Shown piece after piece: positions 1-7,406 of a DNA stretch of 64,000 nucleotides; the first letter of the stretch is position 1, and each line of letters begins with the position of its first letter. Location of the stretch: positions 1 to 64,000 of the forward strand of contig DWYV01000002.1 of assembly GCA_019118525.1 (NCBI GenBank), written 5' to 3'. The notes below the pieces were generated by a model, which saw only the letters and a program-made list of their open reading frames with translations, had not been told where the DNA came from and did not search any database. A program made the position numbers and the translations under genes. This stretch comes from Candidatus Bariatricus faecipullorum. Lineage in GTDB: Bacteria; Bacillota; Clostridia; Lachnospirales; Lachnospiraceae.

Positions 1-38
1 ACGGGGACGGGTACCGGCCAGCCGGTACCCGTCCCCGT
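1..38. repeat. GC-rich interspersed palindrome, copy 1
   Basis: An almost perfect palindrome with 18-bp arms around a CA centre; the left arm begins ACGGGGACGGGTACC. The same 34-bp core recurs at 2553, 34445 and 49284, always between genes. This copy lies just 3' of the decayed cyuA-like gene and touches the window edge, so it could extend further left. Confidence 0.85.
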
Positions 39-45
39 ATACAAT

Positions 46-502
46 TTATACAATTTGCAGCATCATCCGGATAATTTCGTCGTTGGTTGTTTTCATTCCT
101 ACCCCGCCCAGGTATCCTACATTTTCAATCGTAGCTTCTACTCCCTGACTTACGATTCCATCCCCGGCGTAAAACTGCTGTCCGTTCTGGTACATCAGGA
201 AAGCCCAGGATACCGGCTTCCACAGATTCTGCAATTTTCGCCGCGCAGGACGCTTTCGCGCCGCAATAGGCAAAAAGGGTTCCAATACCGGTTTTCTGAG
301 GGATTGCAGTAAGATTGGAAAGAGCCAGCGCCCTGAGCCGGGTGTCTTCATCCGCCCCGGTCTCTTTTGCGGCAAACAGAATTCCCCCGTTTTTTTGTTC
401 TGACAATTCCGGTGTGGGTGTCCCGAATCCACACCATGGCGGGTATCAGTTCTTCTTTTAATATCTGCACATAGGCCTGGTATCTGCTGTCTGTTTTTCC
501 AT
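46..502 (-). pseudogene. Decayed L-cysteine desulfidase / serine dehydratase-alpha family gene (CyuA/UPF0597-like)
   Basis: Pieces of one protein family are visible in different frames. A start at 502 (MEK, with an AAAGGAG ribosome site) is followed out of frame by SRYQAYVQILKEELIPAM, the family's usual N-terminus. A second frame holds LRALALSNLTAIPQKTGIG and KIAESVEAGILGF, and a third holds the C-terminus with YAGDGIVSQGVEATIENVG and GMKTTNDEI. Intact members are about 430 aa, whereas only about 150 codons remain, so there has been a large internal deletion plus several frameshifts. It is the last unit of the proline reductase gene run. Intact relatives release sulfide from cysteine or deaminate serine; this copy cannot. 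The family is recognised from these motifs by memory and was not searched. Confidence 0.75.
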
Positions 503-520
503 AACGCTCCTTTTGAAGCG

Positions 521-1213
521 TCAGTCACATACATTAAAATTCGTGGTACTGTACGCTTCCAGTTTTTCTGTCAGTTCTTCTCCCCAGTCTTTTCGGAAAT
601 CCTCCAGCACCCGGCGGGCCGCTTCTTTTCCCTGCTCTCCCATTACCGCTTCCACGATTTCCCGGAAAGCGTAATAGGTGTGGGCGGTGTGATACCCGAA
701 ATCCCGGACATTTTCCGGTTTCTGCTCCAGAACTTCTCCGGTCCGGATTCCCGCTTCTTTTATATGGAAAATACATTCTGCGCCTTCATAGCGGGTCTGT
801 ACCGTACGAAACTTTACCGCCTCGTTAAAGCCCCGGAGTATGGCTTCGTCCAGACAGCCGCAGTAAATGCGCCCTGCTTCTTCCTGGCCCATGTCTACAA
901 ACTGCCGGTTCCACGGGCAGTAAGTCACATGGTATTCATAATCCGGTTCCACGGATATTTCCACCTTTGCGCAGGCTTCTCCTGCATTCAGCATCTCCCG
1001 GGAGGGAATCCACTCCCCATACCGGCAGAACGTGGCATAGTCCAGCTTCTGTCCGTCCCGAAGCGCCCGCTGAGCCATCCGGCTCCCTCTCTGCATGGCA
1101 TAATGCTTCGTGGCAAGCATAAAAATTTCGCGGTAGTTTTCTCTTTTGCTTTTTTTCAGGTATTCATAGTACTTTCCGGCCACATAGGCCTGTGTTTTTT
1201 CCGAAAATCCCAT
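521..1213 (-). CDS. L-2-amino-thiazoline-4-carboxylic acid hydrolase-like protein
   Basis: A 230-aa soluble protein resembling the ATC hydrolase family, named for a step of bacterial L-cysteine formation from aminothiazoline carboxylate. Its physiological substrate in clostridia is unknown. Features seen are an alpha-helical N-terminal half and a family-like central stretch (VEPDYEYHVTYCPW, then GRIYCGCLDEAILRGF) with several cysteines. The start at 1213 is preceded by AAGGAG. It sits 23 bp after prdE and 18 bp before the dead cyuA-like gene, so it is probably transcribed with the prd operon. The link to cysteine chemistry would suit both neighbours, but that is inference. Confidence 0.7.
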   Translation of the reverse strand: MGFSEKTQAYVAGKYYEYLKKSKRENYREIFMLATKHYAMQRGSRMAQRALRDGQKLDYATFCRYGEWIPSREMLNAGEACAKVEISVEPDYEYHVTYCPWNRQFVDMGQEEAGRIYCGCLDEAILRGFNEAVKFRTVQTRYEGAECIFHIKEAGIRTGEVLEQKPENVRDFGYHTAHTYYAFREIVEAVMGEQGKEAARRVLEDFRKDWGEELTEKLEAYSTTNFNVCD

Positions 1214-1236
1214 TTTCTTCTCTCCTTACATATCTT

Positions 1237-1731
1237 TTACTTCGGCATGGAAGAAATAGCAGTTTTCTGTCTTTTCCTCATCTCTAATTTAAGTCTGGCG
1301 GTGACTTTCCGGGCGTCCAGTTCGGTAACGCTGTTCTCGCCCAGCACATTGGTCTCCACGCCTTCTTTGCTTTTGTTGATATCCAGAATTCCTCCGAGAT
1401 AATCATTGGTAACCACAAACCGGCCTACTGTTCCGCTGAATTTCAGGCCGGTGGCGGGAATTCCTCTTTTTGCCAGCTGCTCTACGGTATTAGCAAAATC
1501 CACATCGCTGTTTCCCCAGCCGTCGGTGGAAAGGATGGCCCCATCGGCACGCATGGCCTCTGCCCAGACGGCGGCCCGCTCTCCTACCAGGAGCTTGTCT
1601 TCATTGTCCTGGGGAGTCCCTACCAGGATAATGCCCATCAGATCCAGGTCTTCATCGGAGGATACTACATCCAGCAGAGGGTCCCGGAAATGATGCAGGG
1701 AGGTTTCTTTTGTTGACGGTCCTATTCCCAC
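1237..1731 (-). CDS. prdE: Proline reductase cluster protein PrdE
   Basis: A 164-aa protein starting at GTG 1731 behind AGGAGG. It matches the C-terminal part of PrdA: its first residues GIGPSTKETSLHHFRDPLL align with the PrdA segment right after the self-cleavage cysteine (CIGPASKEMSRHYWREPL). It keeps MGIILVGTPQ and GNSDVDFANTVEQLAKRGIP but lacks that cysteine, so it is not expected to form a pyruvoyl group. It follows prdD by 13 bp. In known prd clusters PrdD and PrdE are PrdA-like accessory proteins of unclear role. Confidence 0.9.
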   Translation of the reverse strand: MGIGPSTKETSLHHFRDPLLDVVSSDEDLDLMGIILVGTPQDNEDKLLVGERAAVWAEAMRADGAILSTDGWGNSDVDFANTVEQLAKRGIPATGLKFSGTVGRFVVTNDYLGGILDINKSKEGVETNVLGENSVTELDARKVTARLKLEMRKRQKTAISSMPK

Positions 1732-1744
1732 GGTTCTTCACCTC

Positions 1745-2503
1745 CTACTGCATGGAACGGATGATTCCGTCCCGGTATTCATTGGGTGTTACCAGTATCG
1801 GCATGTTCCCCATGTCGATGATGGAATGTCCCCCGGCCGTACCAGAGGGCTCTTTTGCAAAAAGAGAAGTATCGTACATGGCGCCCTGGCCGGCCACCTG
1901 CTTGATAATCACAACCCGTTTCTTTCCGGGCCGCACAATATCGTGGTACTCATGACGTTCCGTACACTTGTCGCCCCGGAATTTTTTCATCTGCTCCCGG
2001 AATATCTGAATGTATTCGTCGCAGGCTCTGTGGGCAGCAAGCACGCCTTCCCGCTCCTGCCCCATTCCGGCCTTCAGGACCACGTCAAAAGAAAGGATAA
2101 AATCCTCTTCTCCCGGTGTGCCTGCTCTTCCAAAGCAGACCTGGTCTTTCAGGTTTCCCTCAGACGAGCCGAACTCATGGGCCTGTTTCCCGTTTACGTC
2201 CACTCCGGTTAAAAAGAAATACACTCCCGTCAGCGTATGTGTAATTCCCTCGCCCAGCTTCCCAAGCACTTTCGTGGATACGGGAATAACATCCATAATC
2301 GTATTTGTATACCGGTCCCGGCCGTCCGGCGGAATTATCTGCACGTCCAGCTTCTCCAGCAGCGGATAGTTTTTCAGGATATTCTTCAATACCTCTCTGT
2401 TTATAGAAAGTTTTCCATCGGCTGTCACCCGGTTTTCTTCCCCTTCCAGCACTTCTGTCACATGAAAAGCCTTAATAACCAGGCGGCGCAAATCCTTTTC
2501 CAA
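1745..2503 (-). CDS. prdD: Proline reductase cluster protein PrdD
   Basis: A 252-aa protein similar to the middle of PrdA (PrdA residues about 170-414). Shared stretches are VTEVLEGEENRV versus QITEVKRGPETKI, TNTIMDVIPVSTK, FGSSEGNLKDQVCFGRAGTPGE, and RPGKKRVVIIKQVAGQGAMYD. It stops just where PrdA is cleaved, and PrdE continues from there, so PrdD plus PrdE form a genetically split PrdA paralogue. A 90-bp gap before it (towards prdB) holds a palindromic repeat. The exact role is unknown. Confidence 0.9.
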   Translation of the reverse strand: MEKDLRRLVIKAFHVTEVLEGEENRVTADGKLSINREVLKNILKNYPLLEKLDVQIIPPDGRDRYTNTIMDVIPVSTKVLGKLGEGITHTLTGVYFFLTGVDVNGKQAHEFGSSEGNLKDQVCFGRAGTPGEEDFILSFDVVLKAGMGQEREGVLAAHRACDEYIQIFREQMKKFRGDKCTERHEYHDIVRPGKKRVVIIKQVAGQGAMYDTSLFAKEPSGTAGGHSIIDMGNMPILVTPNEYRDGIIRSMQ

Positions 2504-2552
2504 CGTCCGTTCGCCTCCTTATAATTGTCCGAATTGTTTCTGAACTGTAAAC

Positions 2553-2586
2553 AGGGACGGGTACCGGCCAGCCGGTACCCGTCCCC
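2553..2586. repeat. GC-rich interspersed palindrome, copy 2
   Basis: Same 34-bp core as copy 1 with the first G changed to A, leaving a symmetric stretch at 2554-2585 around a CA centre. It lies between the prdB stop and the prdD start, inside the operon, so it would be transcribed and fold as a strong hairpin. It could stabilise the upstream mRNA or lower prdD/prdE expression. Confidence 0.85.
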
Positions 2587-2592
2587 AATGGA

Positions 2593-3318
2593 CTAAACTT
2601 TTGCTACATATTCGTAAGGCAGCGGAACAACTTTTCCGGGCTGGTCCAGCTTAACCAGCTGTTCCAGTGTAGCCTTTACAATAGCAGTCTGCATTTCAAC
2701 ATTGTTCGGTTCTCCGGCATTTGCTCCCATGGGAACCAGCGGAGCTACTGCACGGGGTGTTCCGGTCTGACGTACGACCGGAGGAAGAGCAGCAATTATG
2801 ATAGTCGGAATTCCTGCTTCTTCAATCGCTCTCTGCACCAGAACTGCAGAGCGGTGGCAGGTACCTCATCCAGCGGTGAGGATTACTGCGTCTACTTTCT
2901 CCTCTACAAACATCTGGGCAATCGCCGGCCCAGTCTCGTGTTTGAACTTCTCCTGGTTTCCGCCGCCGCCCATGAATCCTGCATGAACCGGTGCGCAGGC
3001 TTTGATAAAGCCTTCTTTTGCCAGTTCGTGGATACGGTCGATGGGGAACATACAGTTAATGTCTTTGTTTACATCACTGTTGTCGTATCCGCCGTGGGAA
3101 ACCATCAGTTCGCCTGACGGCATGGTATCTGTAATCTTTCTCCAGGTCCAGTCACCGGCCAGGTTGAAACGTTCCTGGTCTTTGTGGTGAACACCTGCAG
3201 CTGTTGCCAGAGCAACCGTCATGTCCTTTAACTCTTTCGTCACCGGTGCCCATACCGGCGGAGGAGTAATCGGAACATAAATTTCTGACTGCAGTCCCTT
3301 TACAACTGTTAAACTCAT
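2593..3318 (-). CDS. prdB: D-proline reductase selenoprotein subunit PrdB (contains selenocysteine)
   Basis: PrdB is the 26-kDa selenoprotein subunit that, with the pyruvoyl subunit of PrdA, reduces D-proline to 5-aminovalerate. The gene is 241 codons and must be read through the in-frame TGA at 2866-2868 (codon 151). The residues around it read AVILTAG-Sec-GTCHRSAVLVQRAIEE, matching the known Sec-x-x-Cys active site, and reading continues in the same frame to TAG at 2593. Twelve bases past the TGA the mRNA can form a hairpin (2827-2853, arms CGCTCTGCA and TGCAGAGAGCG), the expected bacterial SECIS position. Automatic calling would split this gene in two. It is 14 bp after the 93-aa gene. Confidence 0.97.
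2827..2868 (-). promoter_or_regulatory. Sec codon and SECIS-like hairpin of prdB
   Basis: The TGA is at 2866-2868. After a 12-base gap comes a stem-loop whose arms TCTGCA/TGCAGA close a GTTCTGG loop, and whose base is extended by CGC/GCG pairs with small bulges. Placement and a G at the start of the loop fit the bacterial SECIS pattern bound by SelB. No folding calculation was run. Confidence 0.75.
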
Positions 3319-3332
3319 GTTATTACCTCCTA

Positions 3333-3614
3333 CTATTCTTCACTGTCTCCGTTCTGAGCCTTTATCTCTTTCTGACGCTTCAGACAGGCATCATGGTTAC
3401 TGACATATTTTTCATTGGCCTCCGGCCCGAGCTGTTCGATGAAACTCATGTTCCAGCCCACCTCCTGGCCAACCACAAGAGGATAGTCCGTAATCAGCAT
3501 CCGCATGGGAATCTTCAGATATCCCAGTCTGCCTTTCAGGTCAATGCCGACACAGCCGTCATGGACCTCTACAATAACACCCTCCATGTAGATAATCTTA
3601 TCGCCATATTTCAT
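3333..3614 (-). CDS. Small proline reductase cluster protein (CBO2463/CBO2479-type domain)
   Basis: A 93-aa acidic, soluble protein located between prdA and prdB, 14-15 bp from each, as in other prd clusters. It begins MKYGDKIIYMEGVIVEVHDGCVGIDLKGRLGYLKIP, which reads as a short beta-barrel-like domain, and ends in a charged helix (NHDACLKRQKEIKAQNG). No catalytic motif is visible. Its constant position suggests a role in assembling or maturing the reductase, but the function is unknown. The family name is from memory. Confidence 0.75.
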   Translation of the reverse strand: MKYGDKIIYMEGVIVEVHDGCVGIDLKGRLGYLKIPMRMLITDYPLVVGQEVGWNMSFIEQLGPEANEKYVSNHDACLKRQKEIKAQNGDSEE

Positions 3615-3628
3615 GCTGCCACCTGCTT

Positions 3629-5485
3629 TTAGTCATATTTTTCTTTTCTCTTCTGGCTCATCGGCAGGGACTGTTCATTGGCAACCAGCTCAATCGTCTG
3701 ATTCATCGTTTTCGAAATCAGTTCCACATTATTTGCCTTTACATTCGGATTCCATTTCTTCTCCGGTGCCTTCACTTCTTCTCCATCCATGGCAGCTTTC
3801 AGCATTGCCAGGGCACGCACGGCATCCTCCTTGCAGAGGGTATTGCATGCGAGAACTTCGTTTTCAATACCCGATTCTGATTTGTTGTTGTCAACCATGT
3901 GGGTCATGTATTTATTTCCAACAACCAGGGCTCCCTGTACCGCACAGAAGGACATGCCTACTACCGGTACGCCTCTCATACCAATCTGCTCGATATGGCT
4001 TGCAAAATCGATGTGGTTGTTTCCGAATCCTTCGGTGGTAACAAATGCGCCGTCCACATCCAGAGCTTCCACGGTCATGCCGACACGTTTGGAAACGTAG
4101 AATTTCTCAGCGTTAATCTGAGGACTTCCTACGAACAGTACGCCGCAGAGGTCTACTTCCTCGTCATGCAGCGCTTCCAGCACCAGGGGTTCTCTCCAGT
4201 AATGTCTGGACATCTCCTTGGAGGCAGGTCCGATACAGGTCAGGGCATGAATTGCGCCGTCCAGCACTTCCAGCGGTGACATCATAACCGGAACGTTTCC
4301 AAGGTCTACGTTCGGTCTTGCCCCCAGCACGCCTACCGGCTCTACCGGCAGAATCAGGTTGTCGTGCATGGCTCCCTGTCCCATAATTTCTTTTACGATA
4401 ACGACTTTCTTCCTGCCCGGTCTTCTGACCTGGTCAAAAGTCTCGGTGTTTACTACAAGGCTTTCATCCTCTACAGCCTTCAGGGCTTCCCGGATTTCCT
4501 GGGTAATCACGTCGGTAGCGGAATGCGCTGCCAGCGGGCCCGGACGCTCCATGTTGGTGCCTTCCTTGATGGTAACTTCTGTCTTGATGAAGATTTCACC
4601 TTTTTCCGGTGCTCCCGGACGTCCCCACATAATGTTTTCATCCAGGTAGCCTTCGGAAGAACCGAATTCACCAATCTGCACGCCGTTGTCGTCGGTTCCG
4701 GTAACCATGATAACCACACCGTCCAGAACACGGGTTACGCCGGAACCAATCTCTGCGTCTCCCTCTTTTGTTGCGATGGGCTGTACGTCCATGATAGTCT
4801 CGGAATAAGTATGGTACTGTTCCGGTGTAATAATATCAATCTTCAGGTTGTGTACCAGTTCCTGGGAATCGATTGCTTCCTGCTCAATTCCCTCCCGGAT
4901 GTAAAGGGTGGTTCCTTCAATCTTTGTCTCTGGTCCTCTCTTTACTTCCGTAATCTGGTAATGTTTCCTTGTCACGCTTCTTACTACTTTCGGCTCCAGT
5001 TCCTTTACCGGTGCCGCCCCTGGAACCTGAACTCCTGCGGGGAGTTCAACCTGCGCTGCAGCACCGCCATTAAAACCCACCGGTAATTCGATATCGATAT
5101 CTTTTCCTTCACCAATGTGAATTTTCATCACGCCGCCGGATACAGCCGCTGCCGCCGGTGCTTTCATCTGAGGTGCCTCTTCTGCTGCCTCTGCCTCTTC
5201 TGCAGGAGCTGCTGCCGGTGCCTCTTCTTCCTCTGCCTTATAACCTTCCAGCACGTCAGCTGTCAGGGGAGTCAGGGAATCACAGGTCTTTGTAAGGGTT
5301 GCACCCAGTACCTGCTCGATTTTCAGGGCTCCGTCCAGATTCAGCAGATTAGAATCTACCAGGTCGTCAAAAATTGCCGGGTCTTCCAGGTTGGAAGCCT
5401 GGATTGTAATTCCTGCTTCTGCTCTACAGCAGAGGACTGCAGGGTCTTTTGCATGTTCTTTCGCTGTTTCAGCTGAGATTGACAT
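3629..5485 (-). CDS. prdA: D-proline reductase proprotein PrdA
   Basis: A 618-aa proprotein that is cut into two subunits, the smaller of which gains a pyruvoyl group that binds D-proline. The cut is expected before Cys417 in HALTCIGPASKE; in Clostridium sticklandii the equivalent is Cys421. Residues 80-115 form an Ala/Glu/Pro-rich linker between an N-terminal domain (MSISAETAKEHAKDPAVLCC) and the main body. Length and order (prdC, prdA, small protein, prdB) match known clusters. The start is preceded by GAGGAGG. The PrdA paralogues PrdD and PrdE lie downstream. The enzyme is cytoplasmic and acts as electron acceptor in Stickland fermentation. Confidence 0.97.
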   Translation of the reverse strand: MSISAETAKEHAKDPAVLCCRAEAGITIQASNLEDPAIFDDLVDSNLLNLDGALKIEQVLGATLTKTCDSLTPLTADVLEGYKAEEEEAPAAAPAEEAEAAEEAPQMKAPAAAAVSGGVMKIHIGEGKDIDIELPVGFNGGAAAQVELPAGVQVPGAAPVKELEPKVVRSVTRKHYQITEVKRGPETKIEGTTLYIREGIEQEAIDSQELVHNLKIDIITPEQYHTYSETIMDVQPIATKEGDAEIGSGVTRVLDGVVIMVTGTDDNGVQIGEFGSSEGYLDENIMWGRPGAPEKGEIFIKTEVTIKEGTNMERPGPLAAHSATDVITQEIREALKAVEDESLVVNTETFDQVRRPGRKKVVIVKEIMGQGAMHDNLILPVEPVGVLGARPNVDLGNVPVMMSPLEVLDGAIHALTCIGPASKEMSRHYWREPLVLEALHDEEVDLCGVLFVGSPQINAEKFYVSKRVGMTVEALDVDGAFVTTEGFGNNHIDFASHIEQIGMRGVPVVGMSFCAVQGALVVGNKYMTHMVDNNKSESGIENEVLACNTLCKEDAVRALAMLKAAMDGEEVKAPEKKWNPNVKANNVELISKTMNQTIELVANEQSLPMSQKRKEKYD

Positions 5486-5571
5486 AGTAATTACCTCCTC
5501 ATTTGGTTTACTTGTTGCTTACTTTATTTATCCTGAACCTCCTGCCACCCCTTCCATGGGGAAAAGGCGTC

Positions 5572-6900
5572 TTACTTCCCGTCAGGGAGCTGTTCTACCT
5601 GCTTGGACACACGCAGGTGTCTGTACAGAGGATGTCCAATCGTACGCATCACGTGGTCCGTCTGGTGAAATACCTTCAGGCCCATCTTCGGTGCGGAGCC
5701 CATAACTGTATTAGAACAGTCTGAGCAGTTTCCAATAATAATATACTCACATCCGTCTTTTTTAAACTGGATGTTGTTCTTTGCCTGTCCAGGACAGATT
5801 CCCGGTCTCTCACACTTCAGCGCGGCTCCCGGTTTGTTCTCAATCGCCTGCTTGCAGCGCGCCACAGAGGCAACGGTTCCGTTCATCTTTGCGCAGATGT
5901 CACGCATCCGGTCTTCGCTTCCGCCGCAGGCACACACCAGAAGTCCGGTTTTGGCGCCGTGCAGGTCCGGAAATTCAATCGTAACGATGATGCCGCCGGT
6001 TGTTTTCGTGACAGGCTCGTCCACTTCCACGGCATGTCCCGTAAAGGGTCCGCCCATGATAATTTCTCCGTATTTTCCGTCGATACCGCCGGCCTTTTCA
6101 ATCATGGTTCCCACGCTGGTTCCCACCGGCACGTCCATGAAGACATGAGGCTCGTTTCCGCCGTTCATCTTTCCGATAACAGTCATGTTCTTGGAGAAGC
6201 AGGGCTTTCTTTCTTCAATAGCCTCTGTCACTCTTGCCAGTGTCTCTACATTACAGACAATCGCCTTTGCGGCCGCCGGAAGCTGTGTCGTCTCCAGCTC
6301 AATGCCAAGACATTCTCTTACCACGGCACGCTCTTCGCCCATAGGATAGATGTCCGGAAGCAGATGAATCGTGATGTCTTTCTCATCTTTCAGGGCTTCC
6401 CGAAGACTGTTTACCGCCTTTTCGTTCTTTTTCTTAATCGCGATGATTCCTTTTGCCGCATTGGAAATCTCCATGCAGTATTTGATTCCCCGGATGACCT
6501 TTCCGCAGTCCTCTTCCAGCTGGATGATATTGTGTTTCAGTCCGGGCTCGCATTCCGCCGCATTGGCCAGAATGTATCCTCCTTCCAGGTCTGTCCCCAG
6601 TTTTACGCCTGTGGGGAATCCGGCGCCACCCATGCCGACAACGCCTGCCGCTTTTACCATATCCAGCAGACTTCCTTCTGGAATCGGAACAAATTCATCC
6701 TTCTGCTCTTCATCCGGTGTGATGATAATGCGGTCCTCCAGAACTTCTTTTACCACCCCGTATGCGCTGGAAAAAATGTTTGCCCCCAGTCCTGCCGGTT
6801 CGGCAATCAGGGTACCCTTTTCCACTCTGTCGCCAGCGCTCACAATCGCCCTGCAGGGAGCCCCCACATGCTGGCGAAGCAGAATCTGTAAATCTTCCAT
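5572..6900 (-). CDS. prdC: Proline reductase-associated electron transfer protein PrdC (RnfC-like)
   Basis: A 442-aa protein with an RnfC/NADH-dehydrogenase 51-kDa-like fold. It has an N-terminal barrel (HVGAPCRAIVSAGDRVEKG), the nucleotide/flavin loop GMGGAGFPTGVKL, and ILANAAECEPGLKHN. The C-terminal cysteine-rich stretch (CACGGSEDRMRDIC, CERPGICPG, GNCSDCSNTVMG) could carry redox centres. It is thought to pass electrons from reduced carriers to proline reductase. All codons are sense: the cysteine-rich motif uses Cys, not Sec, here. It is the first gene of the operon, with AAAGGAAG before the start and the Sec tRNA about 97 bp upstream on the same strand. Confidence 0.93.
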   Translation of the reverse strand: MEDLQILLRQHVGAPCRAIVSAGDRVEKGTLIAEPAGLGANIFSSAYGVVKEVLEDRIIITPDEEQKDEFVPIPEGSLLDMVKAAGVVGMGGAGFPTGVKLGTDLEGGYILANAAECEPGLKHNIIQLEEDCGKVIRGIKYCMEISNAAKGIIAIKKKNEKAVNSLREALKDEKDITIHLLPDIYPMGEERAVVRECLGIELETTQLPAAAKAIVCNVETLARVTEAIEERKPCFSKNMTVIGKMNGGNEPHVFMDVPVGTSVGTMIEKAGGIDGKYGEIIMGGPFTGHAVEVDEPVTKTTGGIIVTIEFPDLHGAKTGLLVCACGGSEDRMRDICAKMNGTVASVARCKQAIENKPGAALKCERPGICPGQAKNNIQFKKDGCEYIIIGNCSDCSNTVMGSAPKMGLKVFHQTDHVMRTIGHPLYRHLRVSKQVEQLPDGK

Positions 6901-6996
6901 GGCACATCTTCCTTTCCTTAACGTGTATTTGGTTTATAATAAAAATTTATATATAAATCCAGAAGTCATCTGCATTTATAGATAAAATCTATTCTC

Positions 6997-7094
6997 TGGC
7001 GAGGGCATGTGGGAATCGAACCCACCCGGGACGCTCCTAACGCCCCACACTGGTTTTGAAGACCAGGAGGCACACCAGTTACCCAACTACCCCC
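6997..7094 (-). tRNA. selC: Selenocysteine tRNA (selC), anticodon UCA
   Basis: A 98-base tRNA on the minus strand with the CCA end encoded (6997-6999) and discriminator G. The anticodon arm is GGTC-TTCAAA-ACC with UCA. A long extra arm (GTGTGGGGCGTTAGGAGCGTCCCGG) lies between anticodon arm and T arm, as in tRNA-Sec, and the T arm is GTGGG-TTCGATT-CCCAC. The acceptor stem, GGGGGTA against TGCCCTC with G-U pairs, has the extended Sec type. It is charged with serine and converted to Sec by SelA. Its placement right before the prd operon, same strand, is notable. Confidence 0.95.
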
Positions 7095-7106
7095 ATACAA
7101 TCATAC

Positions 7107-7139
7107 ACAGTAAAACTGCTCTTTCAGCCGTTTTACTGT
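7107..7139. promoter_or_regulatory. Inverted repeat upstream of selC
   Basis: Perfect 10-bp arms ACAGTAAAAC (7107-7116) and GTTTTACTGT (7130-7139), extended inward by GCT/AGC around a CTTTC loop. It lies 13 bp 5' of the mature tRNA, overlapping where the selC promoter should be; TATGAT at 7099-7104 on the minus strand may be its -10. On the plus strand runs of T follow, so it could alternatively be a weak terminator. The two roles cannot be told apart from sequence. Confidence 0.55.
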
Positions 7140-7294
7140 ACCACAGTTTTTCTATTTTTTCAACTTGTATTTCATTTTTCATTCTAGCAAATAAGCATTG
7201 ACTTTTCAAGGGTTTTCGTACATAATAATGCATATACGCTGTACGATATACTAGAATTTAGTCTATTTGTTAGTTTTTTGACAGAGTTTTCATT

Positions 7295-7332
7295 GTTTTT
7301 CACAAAACCCGGCGTAAAATTTTGTGAAAAAC
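7295..7332. promoter_or_regulatory. Strong inverted repeat in the prdF upstream region
   Basis: Perfect 13-bp arms GTTTTTCACAAAA (7295-7307) and TTTTGTGAAAAAC (7320-7332) with a 12-bp centre. It is 74 bp upstream of the prdF start in a 312-bp intergenic stretch (7095-7406) that has no gene. The arms contain TTCACAA and TTGTGAA, half-sites resembling those of the redox repressor Rex, but in the outward order rather than the usual one. It may be a regulator site or an RNA hairpin. A TTGACA at 7278-7283 precedes it without a good -10. Confidence 0.6.
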
Positions 7333-7406
7333 AGCGAACCGGGAGGGCGTTCCCGCACATCTATAGTTTTTTTCTATAAGAGAAAATTAAAGGAGGTACA
7401 CAACTT

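Noticed and set aside
46-534. A 162-codon minus-strand frame at the left edge as a real novel gene
   Set aside because: Only its last third resembles a protein family, and matching family segments appear in other frames, so it is a decayed gene.
5572-6900. PrdC as a third selenoprotein
   Set aside because: The frame has no internal TGA, and its cysteine-rich motif GNCSDCSN uses Cys codons.
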